From Aaosphaeria pasadenensis (taxonomy: Eukaryota > Ascomycota > Dothideomycetes > Pleosporales): a stretch of DNA of 64,000 nucleotides. The stretch lies in the NCBI GenBank assembly GCA_022813625.1, contig JAKLMB010000002.1, forward strand, positions 992,001 to 1,056,000, read 5' to 3'. The position numbers were made by a program, and so were the translations under genes. Below the pieces are notes generated by a model. It was not told the origin of the DNA. It worked only from the letters and a program-made list of their open reading frames with translations, and made no database searches. Positions within the stretch are counted from its first letter, which is position 1; each line of letters begins with the position of its first letter. Positions 47,605-58,064 of this stretch are shown here, in pieces.

Positions 47605-50237
47605 TGTTGGATGAGTCGCGGGAGATGGGAGCGACATAGGAGGCGAGAGTTTTGGGGGAGAATTTAACGACTCGTAGGAGGGGCGAGCGGATTCGGAATA
47701 AATTTACAGCGATGCGAAGCAGCAACGGTCCATGTGGGCGTACCGCAGGTGGGGTATATGGAAAATTGAGTTCTGGAATTGAGGTGCAGCAGGAAACGAG
47801 AAGCGGGAAGTATAAAGTGGTAAAGTGGTTATTGTGTAAAGGTAGAGCAGACAAGTCAGTCAACGATTTACGTTTGGCAGCGTCTGACGCGCCCTCGCAT
47901 GCTTCGGCATGGCTCGGGACACCTTTCCTCTTTAGGCAGTTGGCGCCTTGGCATCATCCACCAATCAATGTCTGCTCTGCCAATTCGGTCCCATGCTTCG
48001 GCACGTGAAAGACCCTTTCATTCCTTCATTCACCTCCAATAGCTGGACACAGTACGTTGTCCCATGAATGAACTCTGCAAATCATCGGGATTTATATGTC
48101 CAGAGCTGGTTATTCGAGCTGCTTGTTCAATATGGATGCGCGTTACTTCTGCACAATGAAAAATGAAGTGGACCTTCGCTATGGAAGCGATGCATATTAC
48201 ATTGGAATATATTGCCATACTATCTATCAATCGGCATCTGTCATTTCATCCTCTTCTGTAGAGAGGCACGGGGGGTAATCACGTTAAGTTGTCCGCCCGC
48301 GACTGGTAGTGTTTTCAGAGTGTACAGAGGTTTCACCAGATACAGGAGATCGTTTAGGTGTATCCCTAGCCTCTCTTTTTCTACAAAGAGCTGGTTGAAG
48401 TTAAATTGTAATTACTTGATACTAGCAGGTGTCCAACCTGGCGTGTCAAACCTCTTTACAGCAAGGAAGAATACGTGCAATCTTTAGGCTCTTAAAGCAC
48501 TTCGCTCACAGCAACGACGCTGCGAATCAAGGTAATTCACAGGCCAACAACCTGACGTGGCAACGTCCTGTATACTCGCTTTTCGGGCTTTACATGTGAG
48601 TGGCTTGTTGTTGTAAGCCCATTGCCGAGGAGGCTACGCCGCTCTGCTTTTTAGAAGATCCCTCTGTCCATCGTAGGCTTAGTCTTAACCATAGCATGCC
48701 ATTGTTCCAACGTACCTCGTAGTTGTCTCGTCGGATCACGGTCTGGCACTTATTGGATAGTAGTACTGGACCAAATGTTACAAAAAATGGGAAACTAATG
48801 GCATACTGATGCTCCCTGGAATCTAGTCCCATAGCTGTTCGCTTTCGTGGCTAATACGTGCTGGCTGGTGGGGGGTATTACCTGATCATCCCAGCCCCTA
48901 AAGTTCTCATTCCGGCCAGTAGTTATACATTGGCGCTACATCTATCCAATCCTGCTGAAAGCTGTCTTACACAACCAGGGTATGCAGGACTGGATGACGA
49001 ATTGAAAGCTAGCAGCGAGTGACGACTGTCACATTGATACAGCACCTACCACCAATACCATAGATGTGACAATGGTTTTGATATCCAATTATGTTTTGTC
49101 GCTTTAGCGTGCGTAAACTGGCCTCCATGAATGTAGTTTTGATTTGAAAACGTGAAGACGGGAAGAATTTGCGGATGTACGGATGATCGCCCCTCGATCC
49201 TCGGTTATGTTGTTGGGGTACCTTCTCTCGTACTTCCCTGGCTTTCCCACGGTTTCAACTCTTCCATCACGGCATTTCGATGTTGATATGTGGCGTTGTG
49301 ACAGGGGCTTCGCCATACAGATCCGACTATCCATCTGTGCTGATTTCTGAGTGGTTGGAAGTCGTAATTTCTGTCGACCCTGGCATTCAAGTATTGGCTC
49401 TCTCCTCGACTTTTTCAAGCGGCCCCCTTCCATCAGTCAATTCACTCGGCATGTACGAATAGCAGCATACCAGCAACGTCATTCCGGTCAGACGATGGCA
49501 CTCACCGACTACGGCCCGCCCGGTATCCGGGACGGATCGATGCGTCCTCCAGCGTTGATGGTGGGTCATGGCTCGACACCGTGGTCCCAATTTTCCTCAG
49601 ACTCCGCGTCGCCTTATGCACGAAATGGCAATCCACGTAGTCTGATCAGGCTGAGGCTGTGCCGCAATCGTACATCGTGAGATTTCGAGGTTTTTGGAGG
49701 GTTGCGAGAGGCTCTTGTCGGGCGCATTTTGGCGTCCTTCTGCGCATATTCGTATCCTTCTGCTCACGAGCTCACGTCCTACAGTCTTATCGGGCCACAA
49801 GCGTGTTGGTGGAGGGTTGCAAGTGGTTACTAATGGTGATTTGGGGTGAAGTCGCATGTCTCGTACATCGACGACCTGGGCTCCAACGATACTAAGCCCC
49901 GGATTTCAGTTAGCCTTTTGGAAAGCCCTATGGAGATTCCCAGGCATACGTTTGCCTGATTCTTGCTCTGCCGAAATTCTTGAAATCATCGTGCGGACAG
50001 ACGTATAGTGGGATTGGCGAAAAATGTCATTCGATGAAAACACCCGAGGGGAAGGCTGAAGTAGACTCCGAAGAAGAGAATATATAAGCAGCCAGAACTG
50101 TCTCTCTGTCGTATATGATTCCCCTTTGGAAACAAACAGAACCATAGACCAAGTCAGCTTTTATTGCTTTTCGACTGGGGAAAATACGTACGCTAATTAT
50201 CTTTTTGGGACAGAGCTGGGTACAACAACAACACACT
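47605..50237. other. Intergenic region between phosphotransferase and DUF6594 gene
   Basis: Divergent promoters at both ends; the middle (48.0-49.9 kb) has only random short frames. No gene was recognised. Confidence 0.5.
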
Positions 50238-51209
50238 ATGCCGGACATCGAAAGCGCCGAAAGTCTCCTCGAATTGCACGAGAAGTTCTATAAGAACGTT
50301 GCAAACTATCCCGCGATTCCAAAATTCCGTCTGTTTGGGGCTCAGTGGGCGAAAAGATTGCATGATCACGTGGCCGAAGTCCTTGAGCGACAAAAGGCCG
50401 TCGACGAGGCTTTGGTATGTCTCTCGGTGAATGGGTCCGAGAGCTTGACCACGTTCACTTGTCCTAGGCGTGATGTGAGAAAAAAGATAAAGGAGAACAA
50501 AGATGGACTTGGTCTGTTATGGCAGCGTGTAGAAAACGCATGGAAAGAGTATGACGGAAGTCTTCGTGAATATGGTAAGTCTGACTAGTAAACCATCCAG
50601 GAGAGGACTGCAAATGGACTCTTTGAATATAGCTGACTCATGGTGTCAGCGCAAGATCTATGCTTGGTTGGTGAAATATACAGGCTACCAGCACAGCACC
50701 CTTACTTTGGCAAATTCTTGACGTATTATCGTTCCCTTTTCGACAAAAGCGGTGTGTATCGTCCAACGGGTGAATCGTCCAAAGACTATGAGGACAAGAC
50801 AGCCGAAGACTTTTGCTCGATCCTGGATACGGGTAAGAATGATGTTCTCACCAACTTCTATATCAACCATAGTAAATGGTTCGAGAATCACATCTGGAGC
50901 TTCTTCCGTCGTGGCGCAGCCAAAGGGACTATGGAAACAAGTGTCGGTCTCGATACAATACGCATGGCCGTGGATTTCATCGTCTGTACATTCATACCAT
51001 TTTTGATGATGGTAACCATGTTTGTATTGACAAGCATCCGGTCTCTCAAGCCCCGCATCGCTGTTTCTGGGGGAATAGGCTGGGTCTTTGCCTTTGCTGC
51101 AATCGTCCTCTCACAGCAGCATTCTCGCTCAGAAATGTTTAACTATACAGCCGCCTTTTTCGCAGTCGTAGCTGTCTTCGTAGGGGTTACGACTGATAGT
51201 ACAAGATAG
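50238..51209 (+). CDS. DUF6594-like membrane protein
   Basis: Exons 50238-50574 and 50650-51209 (75-nt intron, GTAAGT donor) give 298 aa. The N-terminal 120 residues are charged and helical (NYPAIPKFRLF, then a probable coiled coil up to WKEYDGSLREY). A middle part follows with QDLCLVGEIYRLPAQHPYF, and the C-terminus has three hydrophobic segments of about 20 residues each separated by short loops, ending TTDSTR. This build matches the fungal DUF6594 family, whose function is unknown; many members are expanded in Dothideomycetes and Leotiomycetes. A consensus-looking 53-nt intron at 50415-50467 lies inside exon 1, but splicing it would create an immediate stop; it was kept as coding. The ATG context is good (ACTATGC). 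Confidence 0.72.
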
Positions 51210-52127
51210 TGGTGGTTTGGTTGCGGGGGAGAACATTTGGTTGTTACGAGGTGGATGGAAGGTTAGTACGGCCCTCGGGTCTGACCGCCTACTCTATGCC
51301 AATCCTGTAAACAATGCTGATTCAATGGGCAGAAGGCCGACAACATGGCGGCCTATCCTTTCACCGCTATCGCTTCTAGGAATAAGAGAATTCATGCCCA
51401 ATTTTACTCTCATTCATTTTATCTTCGTGGTCTATATCACAACGGCTCATTCACTACAACCTTGCAACATACCTCGACCGGATTCGATTACTGCACACTG
51501 AATTGCCATTTCAAGCTGTCTTTCAACACCGAGAGCGACGGAGAAACACAGACGTAGGACCATATTCTTCTACTCGTCGCCGTGCCTGGCGTCCGCCGTC
51601 CAAGAAAGGATCTGACTGCAGGCACACGCACGCACAACAATTCACCTAATGGGTTGCACGGTGTTCTCAACCTTTGCTTAAAAGGGAGGCGTGCATATTA
51701 TCGAGCAGATATAAACGCGTCCTAACACTGTCTACCGTGATACCCTGGCCCCTAGCGCTCATCATGTCTCCATCCCGTCTCCCCCATTGTTTGGACTTGG
51801 ATCACTGGGGTTATGATACTAGTGCGGTACCGGGTCCAGTCCCCATCCCAACGTGTTGTACGCACAACCCCCCCCCTAGTTACCACTTCTTATCTGTTTA
51901 AGCAACTCTCATACCACCTCCCTGTCCGCTTCTTGGAGATGACAGCTCGCATCTATCCGTAGGCGACTGAATTAGTGCCATACAGCTCCATTTAAAGCCA
52001 GCCAGTTCCCTTTTCCTCTCTCATATCAAAGGCAGAAAATCCAATGCTCATTTCACAGAAAGGCGGACATCTTTAACCTGATCTTTCATTGCTTTCTAGC
52101 ATTGTAGAATTCGAGATCCCTCCAAAT
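51210..52127. other. Intergenic region upstream of the microexon gene
   Basis: No recognisable gene. The last 140 bases (TTTAAAG near 51991, then C/T-rich DNA) look like a core promoter for the small gene that follows. Confidence 0.45.
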
Positions 52128-52403
52128 ATGACGAGAAGGAATATACCCATCCCGACCTTTCCTCCGGAACCAAGTCAGTGCTGTACAACCCTCGCATTTC
52201 TCTACATGTGCTAATATTCATTAGAACCAAGTGAGTGGAGTAGTACGTCTATATTCCTCTACAGTTGCTAAACGTTCCCAGCGCCGCCCCCCGAAGAACG
52301 TCGAAAAAGACGATCTTCGAAAAGATCTTCAAAGGGATCTTCTAAGAGTTCTTCAGCGGAATCTTCCCCATCGCCGTCCCCACCGCTTTCCAACACTCGC
52401 TAG
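52128..52403 (+). CDS. Small Ser/Arg-rich orphan gene with a 6-nt microexon
   Basis: Proposed exons 52128-52173, 52225-52230 and 52282-52403 give 57 aa. Both introns are exactly 51 nt, with good donors (GTCAGT, GTGAGT), GCTAAT and GCTAAA branch points and TTAG and CCCAG acceptors. The middle exon, AACCAA, is only six bases and can be skipped without changing frame. The protein begins MTRRNIPIPTFPPEP, then has a proline run, a basic cluster (EERRKRRSSKR) and a Ser/Lys/Pro-rich tail ending LSNTR. It has no signal peptide or known domain; the basic cluster could be a nuclear signal. The ATG follows CCAAAT, with an A at -3. It was found by splice logic, not homology, so expression evidence would decide. 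Confidence 0.45.
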
Positions 52404-55400
52404 ACATTGGGGGAAATCATTCTACCCATGATCATGTGGTTCCAATTCGCAACGCCGCGTGCAAGCAAGGCCATGTCTCTCGAGCTGATCATTTTCTCTT
52501 GGCATTCTGATCGCCCTTTAGACCAGTATTGTAAGTGCACACCAATCTCTAGAGACGCATAACAAGTCTGACATTGTACTGTACCATCAGAGCCCGAACG
52601 ACCCCTGACGCTAATTATTATGTTGGACGCGGTTCCTCCCATCCACCAAAAGCACTTCTGAACTTCAGCTTTAGCTCAACACTCGCTTAAATATCCTCCT
52701 CACAATGTCCGAGCCTTACCCAAGTATCAATTATCTTTCCAAAGATGTACAAGATGCTCCACATGGAAGAAAAGAAAAAACAAATCCTAGATGCAAAATG
52801 GTTTCGGATTTTCTCAAAACAAAAGTTTTTTTCAATCCGTAGTATAGAAAAATGGAGTCTCCTTGAAGCGGAACGTCATGTGTTTATGTGGTGTAGACCG
52901 GGATTCTAGTGGTCTACCTTGTAATATTATATTGCTTCTCGGCTGCAGGAACAACTACCCTGCTATCATACATTGTGTCGAGAAAACCCCGACTGCTGCG
53001 ATATTCTAATTGCCTTTCGTACCTATGGGTTGTGTGATTGCCCGATGGCTAAAATAGTCCGTAGGATATTCGATTTGACTCTGTTGTAGAGGTATGTAGC
53101 GTTAGACTTGCATCTTTCATTGATCTTCCAGGAAAGCGCTACATATGCGCGAGGACTAAGTACCGACCTGGGAGAAATTCTGTATCTGTTGGTAGCACTA
53201 TTGGCTAACTCAAAATGTCTTGTCCAGAACACTCATATTACAGAGCTTTGTCCTGTCTCCAAGTTGTTCGAGGACTGGTGTGATTACCACCAGACTAGCG
53301 AAAGAGGGACGTCCGCCAGTGGTTAGAAGCTATTGTTGTGATTCGTCAACAATTCTCCTTCCATGCAGCATAATCCGACAGCACTCGGTATTTGGGACAT
53401 GCCTGCTTGTCCCGACCAGGAGACCCATACCGTAGCGCTGACTGGATCTATCTTGACAAGACTGCCCAGCGAAAGATTGACTTTCAGACCAAGTACTGTT
53501 CACTAGAACACATACTATCAGCTCTTGGAATGATTTTCTTAGACTTTTTGTGACTCGAATACTGTGACCATCGTGGCCGTAGGGTCATCGTGGGAGGTGG
53601 ACAGCCATACGTCGGTCTCCCCACGCTCCTTCCAAGAAGGGATACTTAGGCTCTTCGTCCGGGCTAGATCGGGGCGATTAAGCCCTTGTGGAAAGATAAT
53701 TAGAGCCGATATCGCTGTTTGAATTCGCTGATGGGAGGTAAAAAAATGGGACATGCCTACATTAAGTATTCCTTGAACGCGTTCTTCCCTCTTTTCATTC
53801 CTGTTGCTCTGTTTTCTGGTTTTGTCTTACGACTGGTCGGATATCTCGCGTTGTTGTTGAGAGTATGATGGTTCTCTGATCGCTGTTGTTCACCTTTGTT
53901 CCCTGTTCCAACGCACTGTATACCTACCTACGCACGCTGCAAAGAGCTGTGAAGAGAGGGCTATTGATTTGGAGGCTTGGAACCGACCTGACAAGTGACC
54001 CGTAGGTTCCGGCTTATGTGCGAGATCCACTGTTGACGAGAAGCCGCGAAATACGAGAGATAATCATGAGACGTCTAGGGCGAGCCGCATGCGTGTCGAA
54101 GGGGAATGAGATACACTAGAGAGTTGAAGAAAGATGTTTGGAAGATGAAAAATTGTTGTGCGCGTTGGAAAAGGTTGTGTGGGGGATGCAAAGGGGAGAG
54201 GGCGCAGAACATACAGGCTCCAGCAACATCCCCCATTTCACGCGGAAGCGGTTTGCCAAGGAAAACGACAACATTAAAGTTCTCAACGTACGCTCAAACA
54301 CATCCCAATTGAAGCTGTGGCCATGACCTATTGTGAATTAAGTATCGCAGTAAGCAAGTTGTATCAGGGTTGAAACAAGCAAAAGGAGCATGCTATCCAA
54401 TGGCTCAGTACACTATCGATCGTATCCTCTGGCCAACGGCTGACCATCAAGAATCGGAGACCTTCTGGACGATTCTCTTCTAATTTCCGCCATCGCCGAT
54501 CACTACCAACTCACAGAGGCCCCCTTTTTAACCGACCTCCTTCTGTGTAACATCTCGTAGTGGTCTTGCTCGCGCTCGCCAACAGTCGAATGCAATTCTG
54601 ATTGCGTTAATGAAACGATCGCCCCCCTAACGTACGAGGGAAGCGTTCCCATGACCTAGAGTTTACACGTCACAACCCATATAGTACCAGGGTGAAAAGC
54701 TGGGTCAGCGGAAACCGAAGCTTCAAACTTCGTCGAATTGAGGAAATAAAAAGATGTACCTTTCATACACTGCCAGAGGCAAATTGCGGCTTCTTGGTGG
54801 GCGACCTGTACGGAGTACAAACCATCGTATTTCGTAAGCTTCCCTCTCAAATTCCAGATGATGCACCCATCCGATCCGGGCAGCTAATGGCAGATTTAAA
54901 AGTGGATTGCTGCAATTCAACTAGCCAACCTCTTCGTGAGGTATAAAGTATACCTGTGCTGGTTTCAATGCATATGCAGTGTATCCAAACTGTCATCTCA
55001 ATGGGATGTGCGCAGCTAGCCTTGTCTTGCAACGAAATACTTGTTTGTGTCACGGCCAGACAGCTTCGAGACGACCACGACATCTGCAGACTAATTGGTT
55101 CTGTTGCCTGGCTGGACAGGGCCTCCAACCAGGCATCCGCGCACCGTTCTTCATCGCGTTATGTTGGGGCCTACTTCCTCACAACAACTAGCGACGCAAT
55201 CTGCGAACTGCCTTGTACAACCTATAAGGGCGAAATTTTTTGAATTCCAGTGTCATAAGTACGCCCTCCGCACAAGCCACAAGCAATACTCAATGCGCTA
55301 CAGACACTCCATTCTTGTTGTCCAACCAATAGAGGTGTATGGCGCATAAGTACTTTTCCTGCGCTCCGCCACCCCGATTTTCTTTCCTGTGAGAGCCATA

Positions 55401-57929
55401 GAGCTGCCTATCCTACACCATTCAATATGCCTCCAAAGTGGATCCCATATGACGAAGTCGCTGATCACAGGAAATCCCGACAAGTGTCCTTATTCTAACA
55501 GCTCTCCCAGACATTTTAGTACGGGCTTCAATGTTCAAGAGCTTAGAGTACCATTGGGTAGTGACTGTCTTATGATTGTCCGACAATTGCCATCGTGCAA
55601 AGCGATTAGAGACGTTAGAACAAGCGCTTAGGATTCTCCACTATTTCCCCGTCTTTCTCAACAGTACGAGGTACATAGCGTGTGTCGCGAATCGTGCCAA
55701 ATACCCTGTCCTACTATAAATCGTATTCGGGAGTCGGTCCGTCGACGATAGTGGTAGGAGTTGACCCTGATGAGTGGAGAAATCCCGCACACCATGATTC
55801 GGAGAAGAATGGCTACTCGATAGCAGCGATCTTAATGCTGAACGCTAGACCTAATGCCGGACAATATTCTGATTAGTTCACTAGACGAGACAGACGCAGA
55901 TAGACGAGCAGTGCGCGCCGAAGAGAGAGCGAAACTGATATGTACTGACCAAGAAGCAGATTTGACCCATAGTGTGAATGAGGTATGCTACTGCTATAAT
56001 GTTAGCAGTAGTGTCAAGGAGCGCGGAACCATTCTCAGGATGGGCTCGGCTGACTATTGTAATAAATAGGGAGGTGTAGTGTAGTTCAAGCCAAGGCTAT
56101 GCCGCAGCATGGACCATAGAGGTACCTGTGTGAGGCGATTGTATACCTATGACAACCGTATTGTGTTTCTGTGTTTCTGTGGTCCTATTCTCGATTAATT
56201 ACGGAGTATAGATTCGATCTTACATCAACTCCCATCCTACACAGGCGTACAGACTCGCAAGATCGGTCCGATTGCTAGGTTGAGGAGGCTGGCGTGGGTG
56301 AAGATGTTTAGAGAGTGCGAGTTGGCAGCGCGCGGTTAGAAAGTTCCGAGACGTTCTGTTGATTATTTAGCTTGTTAACGAAGGAAACGATTTGCATGGT
56401 TGTGGAATTGGCGGAGATAGCAGTCTCACTGATAATGCCATACCATAGTGTGTAGTCAAGCAGTTGAAGATGTGATATCTCGAAACGATTGCTGCCAACC
56501 ATAGGTTTTCAGGGTCAGTCGCGCCAGTCTTGTTCACCGGAACCCCCGTTTCCAAGGCCTAGAACGACATCCACCTTGCTCCGTCTCTCCTCTTCTATAC
56601 CATCACGCAGAAATGTCAAGAAGGTGTCTCGGAACGCCTAGGCCCTCGATCCCAGACAAGATGCTCCATATCTTGTTCCTTTATGGCTTTTGGTGTAACA
56701 TGTTATAATTTAAGGCACTTTTGTACAAAATTAACACGATAGCGACTGGCATAATCCGTAGGTTTGCTGTCTGATGATCGGTGAGTCCCCTTCCCAAGAT
56801 AATTAGATCTCCCCTCTGTCAAGGACGCGGATTCCTGCTGTACCATTTAGGGCGACTGAACTTCCCTGTGCCCAACTGGATACCCATGTTTGGGTCAAGG
56901 TTCTCCTACAGAAACCAAGGCGGACGATGCTTTGCGAGCCGTGGTCATTGATTGTGCAGCTCAACGTTAAGGTCCGCGGAACACCTCGACCTGTCGGAAC
57001 AAATGGCCATTCAATGACAAAGTCTCAGAACACTGTAAATGAATTGGGGCGCCCTTGGACATGCATTGGGTTCCCAAACGGCCCCTGTTGCAGCGCTCAG
57101 ATCTGCCGCTAACTTACTCAACATGCTTTCCTCCTCTTAGCTGGACTGTAATCTTTGCTGATACACTGCGACCGGCTCTATACATCTCTAATTGATTCTG
57201 CGATGCCGGGCGTCGGCGTCCGCATTTGAATAGCGGTACGCAATACGAAGGCTGGGAGGCAAGGATACACTTCCCTGGGATACGTCAACCAATGCCACGA
57301 CGAGATCATTGTCCTGGATGATCATCTACCAGCTAGTGATGCTTCTGCGTCATGCACATCCAGACCGATGGGATTGGAGACTTCAACGCCCAACGCCATC
57401 TTTTAGTGACCGAGTCATTGGCTCCGAACATCTAATTATGGACAGGATACACAAAGTTGCACTTGCTATGTGCTCGCTTCTTATGCAATAAGTATATCCC
57501 CAAGACAAGTATTGCATAACGTTGTACAATACGGACGGAATACCAGTTCATTGGACATGGCTGTCGCTCTTTCTGATCCGCTTCCACTGCATTTACAGCC
57601 GAGACGGTCTGACGACTCGTCATTGATAACGCCTCATACTTGGAACAACAGACCAGAATCGCAGATGCTCCGAGCTTAGTTCACCGGTGAGCCGTTGTCC
57701 CTCTTGTGCATTGGCCAAATGCAAAAACAAAAGAAATTTCAACGACCTCAATAGTGTCAGTCTGCATTGATGGAGTTTGTTGTTTGATAGATGACTAGCG
57801 GCCCGTTTCCCTTCCTGACAGTCTAATTTTTAGCTGTACCCACAACCCGCTTACAATTTTCCGCGATCCACCACCACCACCCTTTGAAGCATAAAAAAAA
57901 ACCTTCAAAAAAAGAATCAATTCATTCAT
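52404..57929. other. Long gene-poor region
   Basis: In 5.5 kb only short frames are seen, the most gene-like being a 45-codon frame at 52705. There are no transposon domains, long repeats or strong RIP-like TA enrichment visible by eye. Confidence 0.45.
52705..52842 (+). CDS. Possible 45-aa orphan ORF
   Basis: An ATG in good context (CTCACAATG), after an AT-rich TTAAATATCC and a C/T-rich leader, opens 45 codons rich in Lys and ending in KTKVFFNP. It has no domain, signal peptide or intron. It was listed because its leader resembles that of the microexon gene 0.3 kb upstream; it may be chance. Confidence 0.2.
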   Translation: MSEPYPSINYLSKDVQDAPHGRKEKTNPRCKMVSDFLKTKVFFNP

Positions 57930-58064
57930 TGCATCGGCCGGGAATCGAACCCGGGGCTAGCCGAACCTTGCGAGAAACCAGATGACTTCAATTCGTTTTG
58001 GGGAGTTGAAGAAGAAGGAATCTCTTGATGGCAACGGCTAATTTTACCACTAAACCACCGATGC
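57930..58064 (-). tRNA. tRNA-Gly (GCC) with 64-nt intron
   Basis: A 135-nt gene on the minus strand. The acceptor stem GCATCGG/CCGATGC is perfect with discriminator A. The anticodon stem is AGCCG/CGGCT, and the T arm is CCGGG-TTCGATT-CCCGG. The loop TTGCCA holds anticodon GCC and is broken one base after it by 64 nt (57965-58028), then T. The mature tRNA is 71 nt. Downstream T-runs fit a Pol III terminator. Confidence 0.93.
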
